Shown: positions 48,046 to 56,597, counted from the stretch's first letter. The stretch is 64,000 nucleotides of DNA from Streptomyces tardus (GCF_018101125.2 NZ_JAELVF020000001.1:2079068-2143067); one strand, 5' to 3'. Notes: generated by a model from the letters alone, not told the origin. Translations and numbers: made by a program.

Positions 48046-48690
48046 TCAGTCTGCTCGTCGAGGACGGACTCGTTCCGGGTCCGGGTCGGTGCCGGGGCCG
48101 TGGGGGAGGGCCAGGGCCCGGGCGAGGCAGACGAAGGCGAGCGTGGTGGCGAGGGCTCGTACGGTGTTCCAGACCGTCCAGAGCTTCTCGTCGAGAGCCG
48201 CACGGGCCTCGGCCCAGTCGGCTTCGGTGGTGAGTTCGCCGAAGGATCTCAGCTCCTGGTTGAGCGGTTCGTGCACGGCGACGGTGATCACCCAGGCCAG
48301 TACGAGGAACAGCAGCGCGGCGAGGATCCAGCGCAGTGCGGTACGCGCCGACTTTCGCGCCCCCGGGCCCGCCACCGCGCCCGCCGCCTTCGGCGGCTTC
48401 CGGTGGCGGTGGAGCACGGCGGAGACGGCGGTGAGGAGCAGCGCTCCGGTGAAGCCGACGCCGATGAACAGCGGTCCGACGATCGCCCTGTCGAGTGCCC
48501 GGAAGGCGGTGACGAAGGTACGGTCGTCGACCTCGCCCAGACCGGGCATGACGGCGTTCGACCAGTCGAAGAAGACGCCCGCGGTCAGCCCGGTGGTCAG
48601 GGTGGCGGCGAGGAGGACCAGGAGGCGGAGGGTGCTGTTGCCCGCAGTGGGACGGGCGGTGCTTTCAGTGTCTTGCGGTGGCGCATTCAT
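48046..48690 (-). CDS. Anthrone oxygenase / DUF1772-family membrane protein
   Basis: Protein of 214 aa with four TM helices in the DUF1772 (anthrone oxygenase-like) pattern: RLLVLLAATLTTGLTAGVFFDWSNAVMPGL at the N-terminus (quoted in part), FVTAFRALDRAIVGPLF, then HEPLNQELRSFG and a C-terminal helix. Most chromosomal members have unknown function; only a few act in polyketide biosynthesis. ATG 48690 is chosen for the disordered short head; an ATG at 48726 is possible. It is divergent from the AraC regulator, which may control it. Confidence 0.78.
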   Translation of the reverse strand: MNAPPQDTESTARPTAGNSTLRLLVLLAATLTTGLTAGVFFDWSNAVMPGLGEVDDRTFVTAFRALDRAIVGPLFIGVGFTGALLLTAVSAVLHRHRKPPKAAGAVAGPGARKSARTALRWILAALLFLVLAWVITVAVHEPLNQELRSFGELTTEADWAEARAALDEKLWTVWNTVRALATTLAFVCLARALALPHGPGTDPDPERVRPRRAD

Positions 48691-48768
48691 GTATCCAGAA
48701 AAGCCCGATTTGCCGAGACGCTCCATGACTTCGAAGCTCGCGTCCATGTGAATATGTCCACCGACCCC

Positions 48769-48825
48769 TGTGGACAACTGTGCGGCAAGCCGGTGGGCGC
48801 ACAGGCCCCGCGGGGCTGTGGACAA
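48769..48825. promoter_or_regulatory. Two perfect DnaA boxes
   Basis: TGTGGACAA occurs at 48769-48777 and 48817-48825, each the exact inverse of the streptomycete DnaA box TTGTCCACA, in the same orientation and 48 bp apart. A weaker TGTCCACC lies at about 48755. They sit between the divergent anthrone-oxygenase-type gene and the AraC regulator gene. Confidence 0.75.
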
Positions 48826-48864
48826 CCCTCGGTACTCGTCCTGTGCGCGGTCTACCGTGGGGGC

Positions 48865-49830
48865 ATGGACCCGCTCACCGCACTGCTGGACGCCCCGCGT
48901 GCCAGTGGCGCGTTCCTCCTCCGGGTGACGATGTCGCCGCCGTGGTCGGTACGGGTGCAGGACGAGGCCCCGCTCGCGGTGGTGGCCGTCACCGGCGGCC
49001 GGGCGTGCTACGCACCGGAAGGCGGCGATCCGGTGCACCTCGGCGCCGGCGATCTGCTGCTCATCGCCCGCCCCGATCCGTATCTGTTCGCCGACTCCCC
49101 CGACCGTGCGCCACAGGCGGTGATCCACCCCGGTGGCCGCTGCGAGACACCGCTGGGCGGCAGCCTGGACCTGCCGATGAGGCAGGGCGTACGGAGCTGG
49201 GGGAACGCGGCGCAGGGCCGGGACGTGATGCTGGTCGGCAGCTACCCGCGCGTCAGCGAGGTCGCCGCCCGCCTCATCCGGGCGCTGCCACCGTCGGTGC
49301 TGGTGCGCGCGGACGAGCACCGTACGAGGCTGATCGACGTCCTCGCCGACGAGATCCAGGGGGAGGGGATCGGTCAAGCCGCCCTGCTGGACCGGCTGTT
49401 GGACGGTCTGACGGTCTGCGCGATCCGCCACTGGGCCCACTCGTCCGCCTCCGGCGCGCCGGGTTGGCTGCACGCGGGTGCGGACCGGGCGATCGGTTCC
49501 GCGCTGGATCTCATGCACGAACGCGCCGAACACCCGTGGACGGTCGCCTCGTTGGCGCAGCAGGTCGGCCTGTCCCGGGCCGGTTTCTCGCGGCGTTTCG
49601 TGACCGCCGTCGGGGAGCCGCCGATGGCGTATCTGACCTCCTGGCGGCTGGCGCTCGCCGCGGACCTGCTGCGGCAGCAGGACCTGCCGGTGTTCCGGGT
49701 GGCGTCGGAGGTGGGCTACGGCAGCCCGTTCACGTTCAGCACCGCGTTCAAACGGCACTACGGCGTCAGCCCTCTGGGTTGGCGGCAGCGCGGGACCGAG
49801 ACCGCGGCCACCGGCGCTCCGGCGTCCTGA
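48865..49830 (+). CDS. AraC-family regulator with cupin domain
   Basis: Regulator of 321 aa. The N-terminal half is a cupin_6-type sensor domain (DPLTALLDAPRASGAFLLR, GAGDLLLIARPDPYLF), and the C-terminal AraC double HTH (EHPWTVASLAQQVGLSRAGFSRRF, quoted in part; EVGYGSPFTFSTAFKRHYG near the end). Ligand unknown. It is divergent from the anthrone-oxygenase-type gene, a frequent arrangement for regulator and target. ATG 48865 has a G-rich upstream site. Confidence 0.9.
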   Translation: MDPLTALLDAPRASGAFLLRVTMSPPWSVRVQDEAPLAVVAVTGGRACYAPEGGDPVHLGAGDLLLIARPDPYLFADSPDRAPQAVIHPGGRCETPLGGSLDLPMRQGVRSWGNAAQGRDVMLVGSYPRVSEVAARLIRALPPSVLVRADEHRTRLIDVLADEIQGEGIGQAALLDRLLDGLTVCAIRHWAHSSASGAPGWLHAGADRAIGSALDLMHERAEHPWTVASLAQQVGLSRAGFSRRFVTAVGEPPMAYLTSWRLALAADLLRQQDLPVFRVASEVGYGSPFTFSTAFKRHYGVSPLGWRQRGTETAATGAPAS

Positions 49831-49980
49831 CTCCGCCGAAACGACTCCGCCGCACCGCTCCGGGACGATCACCAACTCCCCTCACTGACAGGGCAGTTGA
49901 GCGCGCCACCAGAACGGAGTACGGAACTGTTCGCCGATACGGGGCGTCCCTGCCAGTGAACTGAGGAACGGGGGCGCACC

Positions 49981-51141
49981 GTGTCAGAACCATTCGAAAC
50001 CGGCGTGTACGGGCTGAGCGGCGAACTGCGACAGCTCGGTCCGTACCGGCTGCTCGCCCAGCTCGCCACCGGCGGCATGGGCCTGATCCACCTCGGCCGC
50101 AACACCACCACGGGCCGGATCGCGGCGCTCAAAACCGTGCTCGCTCCGGCGGGCGTCAGCGCGGAGGCGCGCAGGCGCTTCGAGCGGGAGGTCGGCCTCG
50201 CGCGCCGCGTCAACAGCAGGTACACCGCCAGCATCCTCGACTGCGACCTGACCGCGCCCCGCCCCTGGATGGCGATGGAGTACGTACCGGCGCCGTCACT
50301 GGAGGCGCTGGTCGTACAGCGCGGGCCGCTCACCGACCCGCGCGCCGTGCACTGGCCGGGCGCCGGCGTGGCCCGTGCGCTCAAGGAGCTGCACAGCAAG
50401 GGCATCGTCCACCGCGACGTCAAACCGCTGAACCTGCTGCTGACCGCCGACGGCCCGCGGGTCATCGACTTCGGCATCTCTCACGCCGGCGACCTCACGA
50501 GCACCCGACTCACGCTCGGCACGGTCGCGTTCGCGGCTCCCGAGCAGGCCGAGGGGGAGGCGAGCACTCCGGCGTCCGACATCTACTCGCTCGGGATCAC
50601 GCTGTACTACCCGGCGTGCGGGAAGCTGCCGTACCCGGACACCCAGGAGCCGTTGCAGCAGCTCAACCACGTACGCCGCGCCGCCACCGATCTGAGCGCG
50701 CTCCCGTCGGGGCTGCGCGCCGTGATCGGCGACTGCACGGCGCCGCGCCCCGCCGACCGGCCGACGGCCGACCAGCTCGTCCGCCGCTTCGGCGCGGGCA
50801 GTTCGACTGCGCTGCCCGCCGCCTGGTCGGCGCTGATCACCTGGCACGCCAACGAGGGGCGCCGCCTGCAACGGGCCGCCGACCAGTCCGAGGCGGAGAC
50901 AGTCACCAACAGTTGGATCGCGGGCGGCGCAGGCGCCACCCGCCGCAACACCGGACCGGGCGGCGCAGGCGGCGGGCAGCGCAGTCGAACTGCCCGCGCC
51001 GAAGCGGCGGACGAGCTGGTCGGCCGTCGGCCGGTCGGCGGGGCGCGGTGTGTGCGTCGGCCGCTCGTACGTGGGGCGTTCGGCGGGCTCGTACGGGTCG
51101 TCGGTGTCTGTGTCTGCTTCGGTGTCGATTGGGGTCGGTGA
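49981..51141 (+). CDS. Serine/threonine protein kinase, 3' end replaced
   Basis: A PASTA-less Ser/Thr kinase with an intact catalytic domain: glycine loop ATGGMGLIHLG (about 30-40), catalytic Lys51 in AALKTV, HRDVKPLNLLL (Asp146), DFGISH (163-165) and FAAPEQ. The C-terminal residues from about 329 onward are not kinase sequence: the frame enters the left arm of a 344-bp inverted repeat at 50966 and is read from the antisense of the kinase's own downstream region until a stop at 51141. The membrane helix and outer domain normally following are found only as a fragment at 51318-51760. GTG 49981 is the usual start. As assembled the enzyme would be soluble. Confidence 0.82.
   Translation: MSEPFETGVYGLSGELRQLGPYRLLAQLATGGMGLIHLGRNTTTGRIAALKTVLAPAGVSAEARRRFEREVGLARRVNSRYTASILDCDLTAPRPWMAMEYVPAPSLEALVVQRGPLTDPRAVHWPGAGVARALKELHSKGIVHRDVKPLNLLLTADGPRVIDFGISHAGDLTSTRLTLGTVAFAAPEQAEGEASTPASDIYSLGITLYYPACGKLPYPDTQEPLQQLNHVRRAATDLSALPSGLRAVIGDCTAPRPADRPTADQLVRRFGAGSSTALPAAWSALITWHANEGRRLQRAADQSEAETVTNSWIAGGAGATRRNTGPGGAGGGQRSRTARAEAADELVGRRPVGGARCVRRPLVRGAFGGLVRVVGVCVCFGVDWGR
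50743..50924 (+). repeat. 182-bp direct repeat, copy 1 (kinase)
   Basis: Identical over 182 bp to 51579-51760, coding for PRPADRPTADQLVRRFGAG to TNSWIAG of the kinase. After one mismatch the two copies diverge. Copy 2 is in the same orientation, and part of it (51579-51661) also lies within the palindrome arm. Confidence 0.92.
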
Positions 51142-51661
51142 ACCGGCTGTCGGCGTCGGGGGGTTGCCGGCGCGGTCGCCCGAGGAACTGCTCTTGTCGT
51201 TCAGGATCGGCACGAGTATCAGCACGCCGATGACGGCCGCGATGACGGCGAGCACACCACCCGCCCGGTTCGACCCCCCCGGAGCTTCCCGTGCCGCCGG
51301 CTCGTCCGGTGCCGCCTCCGGACGAGCCGGCGGCACGGGAAGCTCCGGGGGGGTCGAACCGGGCGGGTGGTGTGCTCGCCGTCATCGCGGCCGTCATCGG
51401 CGTGCTGATACTCGTGCCGATCCTGAACGACAAGAGCAGTTCCTCGGGCGACCGCGCCGGCAACCCCCCGACGCCGACAGCCGGTTCACCGACCCCAATC
51501 GACACCGAAGCAGACACAGACACCGACGACCCGTACGAGCCCGCCGAACGCCCCACGTACGAGCGGCCGACGCACACACCGCGCCCCGCCGACCGGCCGA
51601 CGGCCGACCAGCTCGTCCGCCGCTTCGGCGCGGGCAGTTCGACTGCGCTGCCCGCCGCCTG
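50966..51661. repeat. Perfect 344-bp inverted repeat with 8-bp loop
   Basis: 50966-51309 is the exact reverse complement of 51318-51661, leaving an 8-nt spacer (tgccgcct). The right arm reads as the kinase's TM and outer region in plus orientation. The identity, checked base by base by eye, is complete. The natural hairpin at the centre (13-bp stem CCGGCTCGTCCGG/CCGGACGAGCCGG) may be the fold-back point. Confidence 0.93.
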
Positions 51662-51771
51662 GTCGGCGCTGATCACCTGGCACGCCAACGAGGGGCGCCG
51701 CCTGCAACGGGCCGCCGACCAGTCCGAGGCGGAGACAGTCACCAACAGTTGGATCGCGGGTGGCGCCCGAA
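51318..51771 (+). pseudogene. Displaced kinase fragment with TM helix
   Basis: In the plus frame this reads a Pro-rich linker (DEPAAREAPGGSNRAGG), a TM helix VLAVIAAVIGVLILVPIL, an exposed Ser/Thr/Pro-rich region ending PTHTPRPADRP, and then the duplicated kinase tail (182-bp repeat copy 2). This is the membrane anchor and outer part expected behind the kinase at 49981, but joined to a second copy of the kinase end. It has no own start region of the expected type. It is a broken piece, not an independent gene. Confidence 0.8.
51579..51760 (+). repeat. 182-bp direct repeat, copy 2
   Basis: Second copy of 50743-50924, offset 836 bp, entered directly from the kinase outer-domain sequence (THTPRP) at a CCGCGCCCC junction. 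Confidence 0.92.
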
Positions 51772-51811
51772 CCGCCCCAGTAGCGGCGGGCGTTGCGGTT
51801 GTGGGCCACCG

Positions 51812-51941
51812 CGCCGCAGCCGAGGTCCAGGGCCCGGCCGACCGGGAGTTCGGCGGTCTCGGTGACCAGTACGCCGTTGACGGCTCCGCTGAAGAGCTGC
51901 TCGCGGCTGCCGTAGAGCTCGTCCCAGAACTGCTGGTCCAT
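51812..51941 (-). pseudogene. Mirror-image 5' fragment of methyltransferase gene
   Basis: Minus-strand copy of methyltransferase codons 1-43 (MDQQFWDELYGSREQLFSG through DLGCG), produced by the palindrome. It then runs into unrelated sequence (AVAHNRNARRYWGG), so the SAM-binding domain is cut after its first motif. Confidence 0.85.
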
Positions 51942-52441
51942 GGTGATGTCCCCTCGGAGAGTGACGGATGTGCTGCTGCGGCCAAGGTGCCCCGAGCGGA
52001 AACGGCGCGGCAAAGTTCGTTGCGGTTTCGGCAACTCGTACGGCTGGGGCCCGCGGGGAGCGGGCGGACGCGGCGTACGTGGGCGCGGGGACGCGGGACG
52101 GCGACGTTGCGGGCGCGGGTCTCGTCGACGAGACCCGCGCCCGCAACGTCGCCGTCCCGCGTCCCCGCGCCCACGTACGCCGCGTCCGCCCGCTCCCCGC
52201 GGGCCCCAGCCGTACGAGTTGCCGAAACCGCAACGAACTTTGCCGCGCCGTTTCCGCTCGGGGCACCTTGGCCGCAGCAGCACATCCGTCACTCTCCGAG
52301 GGGACATCACCATGGACCAGCAGTTCTGGGACGAGCTCTACGGCAGCCGCGAGCAGCTCTTCAGCGGAGCCGTCAACGGCGTACTGGTCACCGAGACCGC
52401 CGAACTCCCGGTCGGCCGGGCCCTGGACCTCGGCTGCGGCG
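51812..52441. repeat. Perfect 630-bp palindrome without loop
   Basis: 51812-52126 is the exact reverse complement of 52127-52441 with no spacer. The right arm contains the promoter region and first 43 codons of the methyltransferase gene. The centre ctcgtcgacgag is a 12-bp palindrome, and the 23 bp at 52121-52143 recur at 52828-52850 in the 3' end of the same methyltransferase gene. Confidence 0.93.
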
Positions 52442-52920
52442 AGGGCGGCGACGCGCTGTGGCTGGCCGGCCGGGGCTGGCAGGTGACGGCGACCGACATC
52501 TCCCGCACGGCGCTCGACCGTGCCGCCGCCACCGCCGCCGAGGCGGGCCTCACCGAGAGGGTGACCTGGACCCACGCCGACCTCTCGCGCACCCCGCCGC
52601 CCGCCGACTCCTTCGATCTGGTGAACGCCCACTACTTCCCGCTGGAGGTCGAGCCCGGTCACGCGGCCCTGCGCGCACTGCTGGCCGCCGTCGCACCGGG
52701 CGGGACCCTGCTGTACGTCGGCCACGACGTCGCCGGCCTCACCGCTGACGACACCCACGGCTTCGACCCGCACGCCTACTACAAGCCCGCCGAGGTCGCC
52801 GCCCTCCTGGACGACCGCTGGACCGTCCTCGTCGACGAGACCCGCGCCCGTACGACGCCCGCACCCGAGGGCACCCACCACACCCACGACACTGTCCTGC
52901 GCGCCCGCCGGCGCGACTGA
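52312..52920 (+). CDS. SAM-dependent class I methyltransferase
   Basis: Complete methyltransferase of 202 aa. SAM-binding motif I is ALDLGCGEGGDALWLA (about residues 37-52), followed by VTATDISRTALDRA and the acidic/adenine loop HADLSRTPPPADSFDLVNAHYFPLE (quoted in part). The target is unknown. The ATG is preceded by GAGGGGACATCACC. Its 5' part (to 52441) forms the right arm of a loopless palindrome, but its reading frame is intact. Confidence 0.87.
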   Translation: MDQQFWDELYGSREQLFSGAVNGVLVTETAELPVGRALDLGCGEGGDALWLAGRGWQVTATDISRTALDRAAATAAEAGLTERVTWTHADLSRTPPPADSFDLVNAHYFPLEVEPGHAALRALLAAVAPGGTLLYVGHDVAGLTADDTHGFDPHAYYKPAEVAALLDDRWTVLVDETRARTTPAPEGTHHTHDTVLRARRRD

Positions 52921-53035
52921 CGCACACACCGAGCCGCACGGCCTCCAACAGGCCGCGGGATCAGGCCGGTTGAGCCGGCTTCCACGGGCCCCGGCGCGGC
53001 GCCGCCCGTACGACAGCCGGCGCCGCCGGCAGGGC

Positions 53036-53557
53036 TCACTCCGTCGCCGCGCCGGCGCCCGGGGCACCCGCTCCGGCGTCGGCACCGGCGTCCGCGCGAG
53101 CACCCGCTTCGGCGTCCGCTCCGGCGTCAGGGGTGCGTTCGGCGAGGCGGGCGTAGCGCTGGCGGGCTGCCTGCGGGGTGGCCAGACCGAGGCCGAAGGC
53201 CACGTCCGGCCAGGTCATCCCGCGCCCGCGCGCCATCCGCAACAACCCCGCCTCCAGCTCGTCCATCTCGCCGCGCATCAGCGGGACGAGGCTGAGCGCG
53301 GCGGTGATGTCGGACCGGTCCACCTCCGGCTCGTCCTCGTCGAGCATCGCGGCACCGCTGAGCAGGAACGACACCAGCCGTACCGCCTCGTGGGGGCCGA
53401 GCACGGCCGGGTGCGCCTGCCGGGCGCGCTGCTCGGTGGTGGCCGCGTGCCGTTCGGCGATACGGAAGAGGGAGGCGTACACGCGCTCCGCCCGGACCTG
53501 CTCCGGGTGGGGTGCGACGAAGGGGTCGCCGGACTGCTGCTCCGCTGGGTTCTCCAT
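53036..53557 (-). CDS. Putative DNA-binding helix-turn-helix protein
   Basis: Protein of 173 aa, mostly helical. Near residue 115 is a likely HTH: ARGRGMTWPDVAFGLGLATPQAARQRYARL (quoted in part). The C-terminus is a DAGADAEAGARADAGADAGAGA low-complexity tail (about 25 residues; quoted in part). Similar proteins are common in streptomycetes and are usually listed as DNA-binding or hypothetical. ATG 53557 gives the start MENPAEQQSG. Upstream AT-rich sequence is likely its promoter. Confidence 0.7.
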   Translation of the reverse strand: MENPAEQQSGDPFVAPHPEQVRAERVYASLFRIAERHAATTEQRARQAHPAVLGPHEAVRLVSFLLSGAAMLDEDEPEVDRSDITAALSLVPLMRGEMDELEAGLLRMARGRGMTWPDVAFGLGLATPQAARQRYARLAERTPDAGADAEAGARADAGADAGAGAPGAGAATE

Positions 53558-53863
53558 ACCCACCAGAGTGCGGGAGCAACGCAGCAGAGTCAACTTTCCG
53601 TTGTGAACATTTTGTTTGCATCAGGGCCGAGCCTGCGCCGATCCAGCGAGACCCCGGTTGCTTCCGTCGATACGACCGGCCGCGTGTTGGGGAGGCGATT
53701 CCCGCCCCAACCGCCCGGTCCGGGGCGGCTGTTGAGGAACCCGCTCGACGTCGCCGCGCCCCGGGCGCACCGCCCGGGCCCCGCACACGAAGCGGTGCGC
53801 ACGCGTGTAGGCCAGTGCGTCAGTACGCGTCGAAGTCCCGTACGGGCCGGGGCCCCGGGCGGC
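53558..53863. other. Intergenic region upstream of HTH gene
   Basis: 306 bp. The part next to the HTH gene (53585-53640) is AT-rich and contains TTGACT on the minus strand as a possible -35. The remainder is GC-rich with no recognisable gene or terminator. Confidence 0.45.
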
Positions 53864-54628
53864 TCAGCGCACGATCAGGGTCACACCCGCGGTGATACCG
53901 ACCGTGATGATCACCCCGCGCAGCACCGCGGGCGGCAGGCGTCGACCGACCCGGGCGCCGAGCAGCCCGCCGATCGTCGCGCCGACGGCGATGACCAGCA
54001 CCACCTTCCAGGCGATCTGCGCGACCGCGATGAAGATGACGGCCGCGACGCCGTTGACGATCGAGGCCAGAACGTTCTTCACCGCGTTCAGGCGCTGCAG
54101 GTCCTCCTGGAGGAAACTCCCGAAGAGGCCCATCAGGATGACGCCCTGGGCCGCCCCGAAGTAACCCCCGTACACCCCCGTGCCGAGCACACCGCACCAC
54201 ATCGGCAGCCCGCCGTCCTCGCGCTGCAGGGCGCTCGCCGCCCGCCGCTCCCGCGTCCAGCGGTTGATGCGCGGTTGCAGCAGGACCAGCAGACAGGCAC
54301 TGAGGATCAGCACCGGGACGATGGTGTCGAACGCCGACTCCGGCAGCTTCAGCAGCAGCAGCGCGCCGAGCAGGCCGCCCAGCAGCGAGGCCGAACCGAA
54401 CCGCAGCACCCGCCGCAACTGGCCGCGCAGCTCCCGCCGGTAGCCCCAGGCCGCGCTGACAGTGCCGGGGACGAGCCCGAGGGTGTTGGAGACGTTGGCG
54501 AGCACCGGCGGATAGCCGAAGGCGAGCAGCGTGGGAAAGGTGATCAGCGTGCCCGATCCGACGACCGCGTTGATACCGCCGGCGGCGATGGCGGCGGCAC
54601 CGATCGCCAGAGCCTCGACCGCGTCCAC
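53864..54628 (-). CDS. TauE/SafE-family sulfite/anion exporter
   Basis: Membrane protein of 254 aa with about eight TM helices in the TauE/SafE (DUF81) pattern: GAAAIAAGGINAVVGSGTLITFPTLLAFGYPP at the N-terminus (quoted in part; the N-A-x-x-G-S-G motif) and a second copy GVYGGYFGAAQGVILMG, as expected for this duplicated-repeat family. Substrates of characterised members are sulfite, sulfoacetate or other anions. GTG 54628 is preceded by GAAGGGTGG. It is divergent from the LacI remnant and sugar-kinase unit. Confidence 0.87.
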   Translation of the reverse strand: MDAVEALAIGAAAIAAGGINAVVGSGTLITFPTLLAFGYPPVLANVSNTLGLVPGTVSAAWGYRRELRGQLRRVLRFGSASLLGGLLGALLLLKLPESAFDTIVPVLILSACLLVLLQPRINRWTRERRAASALQREDGGLPMWCGVLGTGVYGGYFGAAQGVILMGLFGSFLQEDLQRLNAVKNVLASIVNGVAAVIFIAVAQIAWKVVLVIAVGATIGGLLGARVGRRLPPAVLRGVIITVGITAGVTLIVR

Positions 54629-54710
54629 TGGACCACCCTTCGGGGCGCGCACGACGTGACGGCGCCACAGTGATCGTCGACCAACGCGAAAGCAGCAGTC
54701 AACCCACCAC

Positions 54711-55490
54711 CCCCGCACATCTCACGACGAACTCGACGCTGTCGCCGTCGAGAAACTGCTGGAGCAGCGCCCCGGCGGCCTGCTGTACGCCACCGCCTCG
54801 CACCGGATCGTCGTCCTGCCGCCGGCCGCGTACGAGGTGCCCACCGTCCTCGTCCACTGCCGGGACGCCGAGGGCCGGCTGCCGAGCGTGCTGCCCGACG
54901 AGGAGGGCGGCGCCCGTACTGCCACCCGCCGTCTGCTGGAGGCCGGCCACCGCCGTATCGCACTCCTGAACCTCGCCGCCACCATGCCCGCCGCGGAGGG
55001 CCGCCGTCGCGGCTACGAACAGGCACTGCGCGCCGCGGAGTCGCCCGTCGATCCGGGGCTCGTGATCACCGCGGGCACCACTGCCGAGGACGGTCACCGG
55101 GCCGCCCGCGCCATGCTCGGCACGGCCACGGCGCCCACCGCGCTCTTCTGCGCCAACGACCGGATGGCGATGGGTGCGTACGACGCCGCACGGGAGCTCG
55201 GGCTGCGCATACCCGACGATCTCGCGATCATCGGCTTCGACAACCAGGAGCTGATCGCCACCGGCCTCCGCCCCCGGCTGACCACCGTCGCACTGCCCTT
55301 CCACGAGATGGGCGTACGCGGTGTGGAGCTGCTGACCCGCCTCACCGCAACCGCCGCTCCCGGCACCACCGACGCTCCTGCCACCGGCACCGACACCACC
55401 GCCTCCACCGGCCGTACCCCGCGCCCCGGAACGCCGGCCCCCGTCCAGCTCGTCCTCGACTGTCCGCTCATCGAACGCGGTTCGGTCTGA
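54711..55490 (+). pseudogene. LacI-family regulator lacking its DNA-binding head
   Basis: The frame from about 54711 reads SHDELDAVAVEKLLEQRPGGLLYATASHR, which is the core of a LacI sensor domain (quoted in part), and continues in frame through ATRRLLEAGHRRIALLNL, FCANDRMAMGAYDAARELG and IPDDLAIIGFDNQELIA to the stop. The N-terminal HTH, the hinge and the first part of the sensor are absent and there is no good start codon before GTG 54837. A TGA lies in frame at about 54657. Either this is a remnant or translation begins at 54837 to give a headless 217-aa protein. It lies 62 bp upstream of the PfkB-family sugar kinase. Confidence 0.72.
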
Positions 55491-55552
55491 CCATCCGGGC
55501 ACGCACCCCTGCGGACGCCCCCAATCCCCCCGTACAGCAAGGGAGTTCAACC

Positions 55553-56476
55553 ATGCTCGTGACCGGCGAATGCGTCGCGGACATCGTCCAGGAGCCGGGC
55601 CTCGCGGACCGCGTACACCCGGGCGGCAGCCCGGCGAACGTCGCGTACGGGCTCGCCAGGCTCGGCCACGAGGCGCACTTCCTCACCCAGCTCGGCGACG
55701 ACCGCCTCGGCGAGCTCATCGCCGCGCACCTGCGCTCCGCCGGCGTCGTCCTGCACACCGACGGCCCCGAGGACGTACGCACCCCCTCCGCCGTCGTGCA
55801 CCTGGACTCCGCGGGATCCGCCCGCTACTCCTTCGACATCGCCTGGACGTTGCGCGAGACCCCGGTTCCCGACGGCCGGACGCATCTGCATCTCGGTTCC
55901 ATCGGCGCCGCGGTGCAGCCGGGCGCGACGACCGTCCTCGCGCTCGCCGAGAAACTGCGCCCCACCGCCACCATCAGCTACGACCCGAACGTCCGGCCCG
56001 CGCTGATGGGCGACCACGCGGACGCCGTCGCCCAGGTGGAACGGTGTGTGGCCCACAGCGACCTGGTCAAGGCCAGTGACGAGGACCTGAGTTGGCTCTA
56101 CCCGGGCCGGCCGCTCGAATCGATCGCCGCGCAGTGGGCCACCGCCGAAGCCGGCCCCGCGCTGGTGCTGATCACCCGGGGCGCCGAGGGCGCGCTCGCA
56201 CGTACCGCCACCCTGACCGTGGAGCAGCCCTCGGCCCCGGTCGAGGTGGTGGACACCGTCGGCGCCGGCGACGCCTTCATGTCCGGCACCCTGCACGCGC
56301 TCGACGGCGCGGGGCTGCTGGGCGCAGCCGCCCGCGAACGGCTCGCCGCACTCGACACCGCGACCCTGCGCCAGGTGCTCCGGTACGGTGCCGCGTCCGC
56401 CGCCGTCACCGTCTCGCGCGCGGGCGCCAACCCGCCGGATCTCGCCGAGCTCACCGCCGCCCTCCCACGGGACTGA
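55553..56476 (+). CDS. PfkB-family carbohydrate kinase (fructokinase-like)
   Basis: Ribokinase-fold enzyme of 307 aa. It shows the N-terminal signature HPGGSPANVAYGLARLGHEA and the C-terminal ATP/catalytic motif VDTVGAGDAFMSG with the catalytic Asp. Best guess is fructokinase, but the sugar is not decided by sequence. It follows the LacI remnant, a common pairing where the regulator controls the kinase. AAGGGAG lies 7 nt before ATG 55553. A CCGACTC-rich short repeat region (56477-56590) follows. Confidence 0.9.
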   Translation: MLVTGECVADIVQEPGLADRVHPGGSPANVAYGLARLGHEAHFLTQLGDDRLGELIAAHLRSAGVVLHTDGPEDVRTPSAVVHLDSAGSARYSFDIAWTLRETPVPDGRTHLHLGSIGAAVQPGATTVLALAEKLRPTATISYDPNVRPALMGDHADAVAQVERCVAHSDLVKASDEDLSWLYPGRPLESIAAQWATAEAGPALVLITRGAEGALARTATLTVEQPSAPVEVVDTVGAGDAFMSGTLHALDGAGLLGAAARERLAALDTATLRQVLRYGAASAAVTVSRAGANPPDLAELTAALPRD

Positions 56477-56597
56477 CACCGACTCCGACCCCGGCTCGAA
56501 CACCGGATCCGACCCCGACTCAGACGCCGACTCCGACGCCTTGCGGTGTCCGCCTCCTCAACGGACCCGGCGGGCACCGTAAGGCAGGATGGCCCCC

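Noticed and set aside
51486..52313. Minus-strand frame carrying the first part of the methyltransferase
   Set aside because: It is only the mirror copy generated by the palindrome; it loses homology after codon 43.
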